A DNA stretch of 64,000 nt, taken from positions 62,001 to 126,000 of the forward strand of contig NZ_JAAZWC010000001.1 of assembly GCF_013185195.1 (NCBI RefSeq). The letters run 5' to 3'. Shown here piece after piece: positions 26,413-36,819 of the stretch. The notes beneath the pieces were generated by a model. The model made no database searches. It saw only the letters and a list, made by a program, of their open reading frames with translations, and had not been told where the DNA came from. Each line of letters opens with the position of its first letter. The stretch's first letter is position 1. The position numbers and the translations under genes are program-made. Source of the DNA: Saccharibacillus qingshengii (GTDB lineage Bacteria; Bacillota; Bacilli; Paenibacillales; Paenibacillaceae).

Positions 26413-29223
26413 ATGTTGAATAGAATCGACTTGTCCGGCTCGTGGAAGCTGGCTTTGGACGCTGAGAAACGGGGCCTGCCGCAAACGCAGACGTTCGACG
26501 ACACCATCGAGCTGCCCGGCACGACTTCGCATGCCCGCAAAGGCCCGCGCAACGAAGAGAAATTGACCGGCTCGCTCACGGATGCCTATAAGTTCGAAGG
26601 GTATGCCTGGTTCCAAAAAGAAATCGAAATTCCGGAGGAATGGGCGCCGCAGACTGCTTGGCTTCACCTGGAACGTACGCGCGTTACAACGGTGTGGCTG
26701 AACGGAGAAGAATTGGGAAGCCAAGGCAGCCTCAACGCGCCGCATATGTACGACTTGACAGGCAAACTGCGCGCCGGCAAAGCGACGCTGACGATCCGCG
26801 TGGACAATACGGATTATCCGACCAAGGGCGGCCATATGACGTCTCCGGATACGCAGACGAACTGGAACGGGATCACGGGCGCGATCGAGCTTCAGTTCTA
26901 CGGACCGGCCTATCTGAAGCAGCTGCGTACTTACCCGAATGTCGACGATCGCAGCGTGCGCATCACGGCGCAGATCGAAGGCGCGGAAGCGTCAAGGCTG
27001 CGGTTGTCCGCGGTCAGCTTCAACGGCGAGACGGTACATACGCCGCAGACGCTGGACGTGAAAACGGATGGCCGTACACTCGACGTGGAGTATCCGCTGG
27101 GTGCGGACGCCCGGTTGTGGAGCGAATGGACGCCGGAGCTGTACCGGCTCAAGCTGGAACTGCTCGGCGAAGACGGCAGCGTGATCGACGTGACGCAGAG
27201 CGTCTTCGGCCTGCGCGAGTTCCGCCCGGCCGGCGACAAGTTCGAGATCAACGGACACCGCACGTTCCTGCGCGGCAAGCATGACGGCCTGATTTTCCCG
27301 CTGACCGGCTATGCGCCGACCGACGTGGACGAGTGGGTACGGATCTTGAACATTTCCAAATCGTACGGCATGAACCATTATCGCTTCCACACGGCCTGCC
27401 CGCCGGAAGCGGCGTTCGTCGCGGCGGACCTGCTGGGCATCTACATGGAGCCGGAACTGCCGTTTTGGGGCACGGTGACGGAGCCGGGCGACGAGAACCA
27501 TAACCAGGCGGAGCAGGATTACCTGATCGAAGAAGGGTATGCCATTCTCCAAGCGTTCGGCAACCATCCGTCGTTCGTCATGTTCTCGCTCGGCAACGAG
27601 CTGTGGGGCAGCCGCCCGAAGATCGATTCGATCCTCAAAGGCTACAAAGAATTCGACAGCCGTCCGCTGTATACGCAGGGATCGAACAATCACCAGTGGG
27701 TGCCGGAACTGCTCGAACATGACGATTTCTTCTGCGGCGTGCGGTTCTCGCGCGAACGCAGATTCCGGGGTTCGTACGCGATGTGCGACGCGCCGCAGGG
27801 CCATGTGCAGCTCGCGCCTCCGGGCACGATGACGGATTACGACGAGCCGATCTCGCCTTCGCGCCTGCAGAGTGCAGACGGGGAAGACGGCGGCGCGAAA
27901 ACGATCCAGATCCAATACGGCATGGAGATGAAAACGGTCGAAGCCGAAGGCGACGGCGGAGACTGGATCTCGCCGATTCCGGTCGTCTCGCACGAGATCG
28001 GGCAGTACGGCACGTTCCCGAACTTCGACGAAATCGACAAATACACGGGACCGCTGCAGGCGGAGAACTTCAAGATCTTCCGCGAGCGGCTGGAGGAAAA
28101 AGGTCTCGGCCATCTGGCCCGCGCCTATTTCGAAAATTCCGGCAAGCTGGCGATGGACTGCTACAAGGAAGAACTGGAAGCGGCGCTGCGTTCGCGCAAA
28201 CTGGCCGGCTTCCAACTGCTTGACCTGCAGGATTTCAGCGGGCAGGGTACGGCTCTCGTCGGCGCTCTGGACGCCTTTATGGATTCGAAAGGGCTGATTA
28301 CGCCGGAAGACTGGCGTTCGTTCTGCGACGACGCGGTGCTGCTGGCGCGCTTCCCGTCGTACAACCTGGTCGGCGGCGAAGAATTCCGCGCGGCCGTCGA
28401 GCTGAGCTGGTACCGCGAAGCGGCACCGGGCCTCATCCACGTGGATTGGGAGCTGGCTGCAGGCGGAGAGACGCTGGGCGAAGGGACGCTGTCGGCGGAA
28501 TTGACCCAAAGCGGCGACGTGTTTGAAGTTGGAAACGTAGAGCTTGCGCTTGCATCGGTGCAGACGATGCAGAGAGCCGAGCTGTCGCTGCACATCAAAG
28601 GCACAAGCGTGTACAAACAGTATGAACTGTGGATTTATCCGCCTGGCATTCAGGCGGACTTCGGCGGGGGGCATGTCTTCGAGACGCTGACGGACGAAGC
28701 CGAAGCGGTGCTTGCGGCCGGCGGCAAAGTGCTGCTGATGCCGAATCCGGCTGCGCTGGAGAACGCGATCGAAGGCACGTATGCGTCGGACTTCTGGTGC
28801 TATCCGATGTTCCGCTCGATCTCGGAAAGCATGGAGCGCAAAGTGCCGGTCGGCACGCACGGTCTGCTGATCCGCAGCGAACATCCGGCTCTGCGCGACT
28901 TCCCGTCGGCGACCCATTCGACGTATGCGTGGTGGAACGTCGTCATGAATTCGCGTTCGGTCATTCTCGACGGCACTTCGTCCGAATGGGAACCGATCGT
29001 GCAGACGATCGACAACTTCGAGCGCAACCACAAGCTTGGCCTGCTGTTCGAATGCAAGACCGGCGGCGGCAGCCTGATCGTCTGCGCCGTCGACGCGGCC
29101 GCGGCCGGGCAGTCGCCGGACGGTCGTCAGTTCCTGCACAGCCTGGCGAACTACGTGCGTTCGGACGCGTTCGCTCCGACGTTCGAGCTCGGCCTTGACG
29201 AGCTGGCGGCGATGATTCGCTAG
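26413..29223 (+). CDS. Glycoside hydrolase family 2-type enzyme
   Basis: A 936-residue cytoplasmic-looking protein (no signal peptide). The order is N-terminal sugar-binding jelly roll (about 1-165, WFQKEIEIPEEW), immunoglobulin-like domain (165-265), TIM barrel (about 270-600) and beta-rich C-terminal region. The barrel has Glu396 in SLGNELWGS, the usual acid/base, and Glu528 in SHEIGQY as the candidate nucleophile. GH2 covers beta-galactosidase, beta-glucuronidase and beta-mannosidase; the specificity cannot be read. Single gene with its own promoter, ATG behind AGGAGTG. Strong use of C-ending codons in the second half suggests good expression. Confidence 0.9.
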   Translation: MLNRIDLSGSWKLALDAEKRGLPQTQTFDDTIELPGTTSHARKGPRNEEKLTGSLTDAYKFEGYAWFQKEIEIPEEWAPQTAWLHLERTRVTTVWLNGEELGSQGSLNAPHMYDLTGKLRAGKATLTIRVDNTDYPTKGGHMTSPDTQTNWNGITGAIELQFYGPAYLKQLRTYPNVDDRSVRITAQIEGAEASRLRLSAVSFNGETVHTPQTLDVKTDGRTLDVEYPLGADARLWSEWTPELYRLKLELLGEDGSVIDVTQSVFGLREFRPAGDKFEINGHRTFLRGKHDGLIFPLTGYAPTDVDEWVRILNISKSYGMNHYRFHTACPPEAAFVAADLLGIYMEPELPFWGTVTEPGDENHNQAEQDYLIEEGYAILQAFGNHPSFVMFSLGNELWGSRPKIDSILKGYKEFDSRPLYTQGSNNHQWVPELLEHDDFFCGVRFSRERRFRGSYAMCDAPQGHVQLAPPGTMTDYDEPISPSRLQSADGEDGGAKTIQIQYGMEMKTVEAEGDGGDWISPIPVVSHEIGQYGTFPNFDEIDKYTGPLQAENFKIFRERLEEKGLGHLARAYFENSGKLAMDCYKEELEAALRSRKLAGFQLLDLQDFSGQGTALVGALDAFMDSKGLITPEDWRSFCDDAVLLARFPSYNLVGGEEFRAAVELSWYREAAPGLIHVDWELAAGGETLGEGTLSAELTQSGDVFEVGNVELALASVQTMQRAELSLHIKGTSVYKQYELWIYPPGIQADFGGGHVFETLTDEAEAVLAAGGKVLLMPNPAALENAIEGTYASDFWCYPMFRSISESMERKVPVGTHGLLIRSEHPALRDFPSATHSTYAWWNVVMNSRSVILDGTSSEWEPIVQTIDNFERNHKLGLLFECKTGGGSLIVCAVDAAAAGQSPDGRQFLHSLANYVRSDAFAPTFELGLDELAAMIR

Positions 29224-29313
29224 ATCGGCGCAATACGCCGGTCCGGATTTGCGGCCGAGCCGCTGCCGCGGCGGAAGTCGCACAGCGGCAGTCACGGAAA
29301 TGACGGCTTCGAG

Positions 29314-29500
29314 AATAGCTGCGCTACGACAGCTATTTTCGCCCGAATCGGAGCTGTGGTACGAATAACTGCGCTGCGGCAGTTATTTCGAGCCTTAGTG
29401 CTCTGTGAGCCGTCAAAAGCGCCAATTAAATGTTGAAGCGCACTTATTTGATGGAAAAAGAGTACTCTTCGGCGCAATAAGTGTCGACCTGCACTTAATT
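29314..29500. repeat. Series of four hairpins with 8-base loops
   Basis: H1 AATAGCTG-N8-CAGCTATT (29314-29337); H2 AATAACTG-N8-CAGTTATT (29364-29387); H3 AATTAAATG-N8-CACTTATTT (29424-29449, imperfect); H4 AATAAGTG-N8-CACTTAATT (29476-29500, one bulge). They are spaced 50 to 60 bp apart. H1 and H2 differ by a compensated base pair. Function unknown. Confidence 0.65.
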
Positions 29501-29526
29501 CCGGCGCAAAACGGCGTTTCATCATC

Positions 29527-29565
29527 AAAAAGGAGCATCTGCCCAATCGGCAGACGCTCCTTTTT
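29527..29565. terminator. Bidirectional terminator
   Basis: AAAAAGGAGC-TCTGCC pairs with GGCAGA-GCTCCTTTTT, between the convergent GH2 and oxidoreductase genes. Confidence 0.85.
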
Positions 29566-29788
29566 GGTATACCCACTATGGCGGGCCTATTGTGCCCATC
29601 CTACCGTGTTCGGCTTCCGCGGGCAAATTCGTCTTTCATCCGCCTTTACACGAAAAATGAGAATCCAACAATTCCCGGATGCCTTTATGCCTTGTTTGCT
29701 GTTTGTGCCCGCGTTTGCTGCATGTGCCTGCGTAGGCTGCACTTGTCTGCACATCCTGCGGCTCAGCCCGTGTCCCCGCGCCTGGGCC

Positions 29789-32248
29789 TCAATCGCTGCC
29801 CTTTTCCTCCAGCTCCGTCCGCTTAAAATCCGTCCGCTGCGGAGAGTAAGGCTGGATCGGTACGTTCATGACCGAGATCGGCACTTCGAGATGCTGGCCG
29901 GTCTGGATGCCGTAAGGCGTATCCATGCGATTGACTCTCAGCAGGTCGTCGACGCTCAGGTTGTACTGCTCGGCGATGTAGCCGAGCGTCTCGCCGCTTG
30001 CGACGAGATGCGGCCTGCGCAGCTTCTCGATCCGGCAGGCGGACTGCTTGAACGTCGGCTGCTTGGACAGCGGATCGACGAAGTCCGCCGTCAGATCGTT
30101 CGCAGCCTGATTGCTTTCCCAGCTGCCGAAATGGAACGGTACGAACAGCAGACCGCGCTGCACGGCGTCGCCGATCTTTGCCGGCACTTCGATCCAGCCG
30201 CGCGGCGAGACGACGCGCACGACCTCGCCTTCGATGATGTTCAGCTCGCGGGCATCGTCGGTATGGATCTCCACGTAGCCGTGCGGAGCGGCGGCCTGCA
30301 GATAGGGCGAACGCCCTGTCTTGGTGCGCGTATGCCAATGCCAGACGAGGCGGCCCGTCGTCAGCCACATCGGGAAATCACCGCCGGGCTGTTCGGACGG
30401 CGGGTCGTAGCGGGTCGCATGCAGAATCGCGCGCCCGTTCGGCTGCTTCGCTTCGTATTCGACCCGGGTCAACGCGCGCCCGGTGAACTGATCTTTCGTA
30501 TAGCTCTGCGCGTATTCCGGCCGCGTCGGAAACTTCAAGTCTTCGTACAGCCGCGCCGTGCCTTCCGGCTTCTGCTCCGTCGTCGGCCAGCGCAGCCCGT
30601 TATGCCGCTCCAGCTTGTCGTACGTCATGCCCGTCATGTCGCACGGGCGTCCCGCGGAGACGGTCTTCCATTCTTCGAACGCTTCTTCGGGCGTCGAATA
30701 GCCGATCAGCGGCTGTCCGTCTTGGTCGCGGAAGTCCATGCGCCACGCAAAATCGATCAGGATATCGAGGTCGGTCCGTACGCCTTCGGGCGGATCGACC
30801 GCTTTGCGCAGCAGATTGATGCGCCGGTCGGCATTTTCCATCGTACCTTCTTTTTCGCCCCACATGGCGGCCGGCAGCACGACGTCCGCGACTTTGGACG
30901 TCTCGGTCAGGAAGTGATCCTGCATGATGACGAACACTTTTTCCAGAGCCTTCCTGGCGCGTTTGCGGTTGGGCAGGGAGACGAGCGGATTGGTGCCGAT
31001 ATTCCAGAACACGTCGATCTGATCCTGTTCGATCATCTCCAGCTGTTCTTCGATCCCTTTCTCGGGACCGGCGGGCAGATTCATGGGATCGACGTTCCAC
31101 AGCCGGCCCATCTCGCCCAGATGCTGCGGGTTCATCGGATTGCGGTTGGCCGGATACGTGCCGACGCCGCCCGCCGTACGGTTCGCCGACGAACTTGGCT
31201 GGCCGGCCATATGCAGCGGCCCGCAGCCGGGGCGTCCGATCAAGCCGCGTACCAGATGCAGATTGTTGATCGCCACGCAGGCGGTCGTCGCGTCCGCGCT
31301 CTGGAAAGCGCCCTGCAGCGTTGTCGTGACAAGCGAAGGCGTCTCGGACAGGATACGTCCCGCTTCGAGCAGCGTATCGATCGGAATGCCCGTCACTTCG
31401 GACGTTCGCTCCGGCGTCCATTCGCTAAGCGCGCCGGCCATCTCCTCGAAGCCGATCGTATGCGCGGCGATAAATTCTTCGTCGGCTGCGCCGTTATCGA
31501 GCATGATCCGCAGCAGCCCGTTCAGCAGCGGTACGTTGGTGCCCGGACGAAGCTGCAGATGCAGGTCCGCGCCGCGCACGGTCAGGGTGCGGCGGGGGTC
31601 GACGGCGATGATGAACGGCTTGCCGGTACGCGCTTTGCGGTCCATGATCCGCTCATGCAGCACGGTCCCGGTCTCGGCGACGTTGTGTCCGAACAGCATC
31701 AGCGTATCGGTCTCGTCCACGTCGTCGTAGGAAGCGGGCGTGCCGTCCGCGCCGAACGACTGCAGCAGGCAGAATTCCGTCGTGGCCGTGCACAGCCGCG
31801 TATTGGCGTCGAGCAGATGCGTGCCGATGCCGGCCCGGCCGATCTTCGCAATCGTATAATAGTCTTCCAGAAACGCCTGTCCCGTGGAATAGATCGCGAC
31901 GCTGTTCGGTCCTTTTTCCGAGATGGCGCTTTTCATTTTGTCGACGATCAGATTCATGGCTTCGTCCCACGAGGCCGGCACCAGTTCCCCGAGTTCGTTG
32001 CGAATCAGCGGGGAGAGCAGGCGGTCCGGACTTGCATTGGCCTGCCATTGGTGCTCGCCTTTGGGACCGAGGCGCCCGCGGTTGATCGAATGCTTGCCGT
32101 TGCCGCGGATCCCGACGATCTGCTCGTCTTTGACCGCGATCTCGCAGCCGCAGCCGACCGAGCAGAGATTGCACGTGCTGTACACCCAACGATCCACTTC
32201 ACCCTGACTGTAGACGTTCATGTCGATCCGTTCTTTTTGCCAGCTCAT
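29789..32248 (-). CDS. Molybdopterin oxidoreductase with C-terminal LysM domain
   Basis: An 819-residue protein of the nitrate reductase/formate dehydrogenase (DMSO reductase) superfamily. The N-terminal CNLCSVGCGCEI gives Cys26, 29, 33 and 35. The usual fourth cluster ligand in GRLCxKG is glycine (NRGRLGPKG). The molybdopterin domain (about 60-600) and the dinucleotide-binding domain (TTGRLVWHWHTRTKTGRSP, about 635-740) follow. Residues 747-793 are a LysM module (HLVASGETLGYIAEQYNLSV), unusual here. No Tat signal. Its ATG overlaps the stop of the upstream small gene (ATGA), and GGGAGG precedes it. Substrate unknown; assimilatory nitrate reductase is one option. Confidence 0.9.
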   Translation of the reverse strand: MSWQKERIDMNVYSQGEVDRWVYSTCNLCSVGCGCEIAVKDEQIVGIRGNGKHSINRGRLGPKGEHQWQANASPDRLLSPLIRNELGELVPASWDEAMNLIVDKMKSAISEKGPNSVAIYSTGQAFLEDYYTIAKIGRAGIGTHLLDANTRLCTATTEFCLLQSFGADGTPASYDDVDETDTLMLFGHNVAETGTVLHERIMDRKARTGKPFIIAVDPRRTLTVRGADLHLQLRPGTNVPLLNGLLRIMLDNGAADEEFIAAHTIGFEEMAGALSEWTPERTSEVTGIPIDTLLEAGRILSETPSLVTTTLQGAFQSADATTACVAINNLHLVRGLIGRPGCGPLHMAGQPSSSANRTAGGVGTYPANRNPMNPQHLGEMGRLWNVDPMNLPAGPEKGIEEQLEMIEQDQIDVFWNIGTNPLVSLPNRKRARKALEKVFVIMQDHFLTETSKVADVVLPAAMWGEKEGTMENADRRINLLRKAVDPPEGVRTDLDILIDFAWRMDFRDQDGQPLIGYSTPEEAFEEWKTVSAGRPCDMTGMTYDKLERHNGLRWPTTEQKPEGTARLYEDLKFPTRPEYAQSYTKDQFTGRALTRVEYEAKQPNGRAILHATRYDPPSEQPGGDFPMWLTTGRLVWHWHTRTKTGRSPYLQAAAPHGYVEIHTDDARELNIIEGEVVRVVSPRGWIEVPAKIGDAVQRGLLFVPFHFGSWESNQAANDLTADFVDPLSKQPTFKQSACRIEKLRRPHLVASGETLGYIAEQYNLSVDDLLRVNRMDTPYGIQTGQHLEVPISVMNVPIQPYSPQRTDFKRTELEEKGSD

Positions 32249-32673
32249 CGAAGACCTCCCGTCTGCGGCTGATAGAGAGCGGGGATAACGAACTTGATCT
32301 TCTCGGCTCCGTAGATCCGCTCCATTTCCGCCGCCGCTTCTTTTAAAGTGCTTTTCATGCCGGGAAAACGGTTCTCAAGCTTCGCCGCTTCCTCGGAATC
32401 GTCGTGATCCATCCAATCCACCGCGCGACGCCAGGCCCGGAACGTCGATTCGACGATCTCGTCGTTCAGATAGACGACCGAACAATCTGTTTTGAAATCT
32501 TCGAGTCTGTCGCCGCGTTCCAGCTTCGGAAGAAGATTCTCGAGCGCTTGGCGCTCTTCTTCAAGGGAAGTACGGAACAAGGCGACGAGCGGATGGGACC
32601 TGTCTGCCGTTTCGTCCAGCACCGATCTCACTTCCTCATAGACCTGCGCGAAAAGCGGATACAGCCTATTCAT
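32245..32673 (-). CDS. Small hypothetical protein coupled to the molybdopterin oxidoreductase
   Basis: A 142-residue acidic helical protein from ATG 32673 behind AAGGAGG. The frame extends upstream to 32931 but without ribosome site or coding character. Its stop overlaps the oxidoreductase start by four bases, so the two are translated together. It has no cysteine pairs or membrane segment except one Cys in TDCSVVY. It could be a chaperone or assembly partner of the enzyme. I do not recognise the family. Confidence 0.8.
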   Translation of the reverse strand: MNRLYPLFAQVYEEVRSVLDETADRSHPLVALFRTSLEEERQALENLLPKLERGDRLEDFKTDCSVVYLNDEIVESTFRAWRRAVDWMDHDDSEEAAKLENRFPGMKSTLKEAAAEMERIYGAEKIKFVIPALYQPQTGGLR

Positions 32674-32873
32674 AACATTCCTCCTTTTGGGATTTGCCTG
32701 TTCGAATCTGCGACTATGCTCAAGATTACATACCCGCAGACCGCTTTGCGTTAACAAGCGCGGCCAGTCGGCGGGTTCGGACCGATTACACATTAAGCGT
32801 TGCTTTCGGCATACGTATGCGATATATTGCATGTAACGAATTTGTTTAGCGGTGAAAAAAAGGAGGTAAGCCG

Positions 32874-33539
32874 TTGCCGATTCCCAAAGACTTTGCGGCT
32901 CCCGCAAGAATTTCGGCGAAAGGAAGAGCATTCGATCAAATTCAACGCTGGATTATCGACGGCACGATCCGGCCCGGCGAGAAACTGCTTGAAGCCGAAC
33001 TCAGCGAATCGCTGGGCGTCAGCCGGACCCCGATTCGCGAAGCTTTTCAGTTATTGGAGATGAGAGGGCTGGTCGCCGCTTACCCCGGACGGGAGACGCG
33101 AGTGACGCTGATCGAGAAAGAAGACATTTTCAAGCTGTATTCGACCCTGGCGGCTCTGCATGCGCTGGCCGCGGAAGTCGCGGCTCCACTCGTTCGCCCG
33201 GAAGAGATTGAACGTTTGAGCGCGCTGAACGCCGAATTCGAACAAGCGGTCGTCCGCGGCCAGCCTTATGGGGCGATGGAGGCGGACGAGCAGTTTCACA
33301 ACCTGATCGTCGAATTATCCGATAATCCGTATACCGCAAGTTTCAACGATTCGCTTCAAGTGCATATCCGGCGTTTCAAATACGTTTTTTTGAAGCAGCC
33401 GATCGACTCGACGCAGGCTTCTGTCGACGAACATTTCCGGATTATCGAGGCTTTCCGGAGCGGGAACGCCGAACAGGCGCGCGAAGCGATGAGAAGCAAT
33501 TTGATTCGCCCGATGCGCGAATTGCAGCGGCTGCTTTGA
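32874..33539 (+). CDS. GntR-family (FadR-type) transcription regulator
   Basis: A 221-residue protein from TTG 32874 behind AAAGGAGGT. Residues 15-75 are the GntR winged helix (LLEAELSESLGVSRTPIREA). Residues 85-215 are an all-helical FCD effector domain with metal-site residues in EADEQFHNLIVEL and the DEHFRIIEAF segment. FadR-type members bind organic acids. The ilvD gene starts 29 bp downstream, so the two may be one transcript and functionally linked. Confidence 0.9.
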   Translation: MPIPKDFAAPARISAKGRAFDQIQRWIIDGTIRPGEKLLEAELSESLGVSRTPIREAFQLLEMRGLVAAYPGRETRVTLIEKEDIFKLYSTLAALHALAAEVAAPLVRPEEIERLSALNAEFEQAVVRGQPYGAMEADEQFHNLIVELSDNPYTASFNDSLQVHIRRFKYVFLKQPIDSTQASVDEHFRIIEAFRSGNAEQAREAMRSNLIRPMRELQRLL

Positions 33540-33567
33540 TACTTCATTCAGATAGGAGCGAATAATA

Positions 33568-35274
<1,707 letters not shown>

Positions 35275-35286
35275 GGGGGTTAACGA

Positions 35287-35892
35287 ATGAGCCGGCATCC
35301 GGACATGACCGAAAAAGAAAAAGCGGCCGCGGGGCTGCTCTACGACAACAACAACGATCCGCAGCTCGTCCGCGAGCGCATTTACTGCAAATCGCTCTGC
35401 TTCGAGCACAATCAACTCAATCCGCTGAAGCTCGACGAGCGTGAAGCGATGATCCGCAAGATCGTAGCCCGGGCGGGAAGTTCATTTGTGATCGAACAGC
35501 CTTTTTACTGCGATCTGGGCTATCTTATCGAGTTCGGACAGAACTTTTATGCCAACCACAATCTGATTATTCTCGATGCGGCCAAAGTCACGTTCGGAGA
35601 CAATGTCTTTATCGCGCCTAACTGCGGTTTTTATACGGCGGGGCATCCGCTCGATATCGGGCAGCGCAATCAGGGACTGGAATACGCGTATCCGATTACG
35701 GTGGAAGACAATGTCTGGATCGGCGGGAATGTCGTGGTGCTGCCCGGCGTGACGATCGGGGCCGGCAGCGTGATCGGAGCGGGCAGCGTGGTCAATCGGA
35801 ATATTCCGCCGGGCGTGGTCGCCGCGGGCAATCCGTGCCGGGTGATCCGCGAGATTACCGAGGAAGACCGCAGCAAGTACAACCGGGTCTGA
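35287..35892 (+). CDS. Maltose/galactoside O-acetyltransferase family (left-handed beta helix)
   Basis: A 201-residue hexapeptide-repeat acetyltransferase. The N-terminal helical cap (LLYDNNNDPQLVRERIYCK) is typical of Maa/LacA. The catalytic histidine lies in TAGHPLD. Hexapeptide repeats run from about 95 to 185 (VTIGAGSVIGAGSVV). It acetylates sugars with acetyl-CoA, possibly to detoxify or export them. It starts 13 bp after ilvD and so probably shares its transcript. Confidence 0.93.
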   Translation: MSRHPDMTEKEKAAAGLLYDNNNDPQLVRERIYCKSLCFEHNQLNPLKLDEREAMIRKIVARAGSSFVIEQPFYCDLGYLIEFGQNFYANHNLIILDAAKVTFGDNVFIAPNCGFYTAGHPLDIGQRNQGLEYAYPITVEDNVWIGGNVVVLPGVTIGAGSVIGAGSVVNRNIPPGVVAAGNPCRVIREITEEDRSKYNRV

Positions 35893-36009
35893 CCGCAAGC
35901 CAATCGGACAATCGCCGAAATCATCTTTTTCCAAACCGTTCAAAAGGTTCCTCCGCGGGTTATCTTATAGGGAGAAGACGATTACCCCTACGGAAAAGGA
36001 GGAACCGCC

Positions 36010-36162
36010 ATGAAAAAAATGCTGAATATGCTGCTCGCGGTTGGAGTGCTGTCGGTTGTGATGGGCTGCGGAGCGGACAACGGAGACGACGGCGATATGG
36101 ACAACGATACGGAAAACCAAGAGATGAACGATACGAACGACGATAACGACGGTGACGATTGA
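36010..36162 (+). CDS. Small acidic lipoprotein, 50 residues
   Basis: ATG at 36010 follows AAAGGAGGAACC. The first 20 residues form a lipoprotein signal (MKKMLNMLLAVGVLSVVMGC) with cysteine 20 as the lipid site. The mature 30 residues are almost only Asp, Asn, Glu, Gly and Thr. Anchored on the outer face of the membrane, such a tail could bind cations or serve as a spacer; this is inference. It ends 12 bp before the MmcQ gene and has a normal ribosome site, so it is probably real despite its size. Confidence 0.75.
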   Translation: MKKMLNMLLAVGVLSVVMGCGADNGDDGDMDNDTENQEMNDTNDDNDGDD

Positions 36163-36174
36163 CGGAGGAAGGCA

Positions 36175-36531
36175 ATGAACAAGCAGGAACTGATTGAGCG
36201 CTGTCTGGCGTTTCCCGGCGCTTATGAAGATTATCCGTTTGACGAGACTTGGACAGTGATGCGGCACGGGGGTAACAAGAAATCCTTCGCGTTTATTTAC
36301 GAGCGGGAAGGCCATGCCTGCGCCAATCTCAAGTGCGAGCCGATGCGGGCCGCCATGCTGCGGGATCTGCACGAAGAGATCCGGCCCGGCTATCATATGA
36401 ACAAAGAACACTGGAATACGGTGATTCTCGACGGCGCGCTGGGCGAAGAAGATATCCTGGACCTGGTGCGCCGCAGTTTCGAACTGACCCGGCCCAAGAT
36501 TTCGAAAAAACGGCAGTCGGCGGATTTTTGA
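36175..36531 (+). CDS. MmcQ/YjbR-family protein
   Basis: A 118-residue protein with the CyaY-like YjbR fold: FPGAYEDYPFDETWTVMRHG at the N-terminus and PGYHMNKEHWNTVILDG in the second half are the family's conserved blocks. Members are described as DNA-binding-like, but the role is unproven. The ribosome site GGAGGAAGGC precedes the ATG. It may be co-transcribed with the small lipoprotein. Confidence 0.92.
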   Translation: MNKQELIERCLAFPGAYEDYPFDETWTVMRHGGNKKSFAFIYEREGHACANLKCEPMRAAMLRDLHEEIRPGYHMNKEHWNTVILDGALGEEDILDLVRRSFELTRPKISKKRQSADF

Positions 36532-36584
36532 GCTAGGTCGCTGGCGTTAGTGATAGGGGCATAGCAGCCAAGAATAGACGCAAG

Positions 36585-36616
36585 GACGTTTCTGCTTCGG
36601 CAGGAGCGTCTTTTTT
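36585..36616 (+). terminator. Terminator after mmcQ-type gene
   Basis: GACGTTTCTGC, TTCG, GCAGGAGCGTC, T6. Confidence 0.75.
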
Positions 36617-36647
36617 ATGAGAAGAACATAAAATAAAAATTAATCAC

Positions 36648-36660
36648 ATGAAAAATTCAT
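36648..36660. repeat. AT-rich 13-bp palindrome, copy 1
   Basis: ATGAAAAATTCAT followed by AATAGAAAACCAAA. Similar units occur at 45917-45929 and 50441-50453, each at or just after a gene's 3' end. Confidence 0.45.
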
Positions 36661-36819
36661 AATAGAAAACCAAAAATCAAAATCAACCTTGGAAAAAAGC
36701 GACCCGACCGCTAAGCGGAACGCTTTTCCCCAAAGTCTGTCCCTATGAAAAAGAATCAAACTGGCTCTTCAACCCTACGATATTTATTTATATACTCTTT
36801 ACCGAAAAGGAGGTTGAAC

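Larger units (their letters stand above)
29224..29788. other. Intergenic region with hairpin series and terminator
   Basis: No gene found. It holds four hairpins with 8-base loops (29314-29500) and a bidirectional terminator (29527-29565). About 220 bp before the oxidoreductase stop contain no feature I recognise. Long frames on the plus strand here continue as shadows of the oxidoreductase gene. Confidence 0.7.

Noticed and set aside
26992-29295. A 767-codon open frame on the minus strand
   Set aside because: Shadow of the GH2 gene in very GC-rich third positions.
29405-32272. A 955-codon open frame on the plus strand
   Set aside because: Antisense shadow of the molybdopterin oxidoreductase gene; no ribosome site, no recognisable domain, and the minus strand encodes a clear enzyme.
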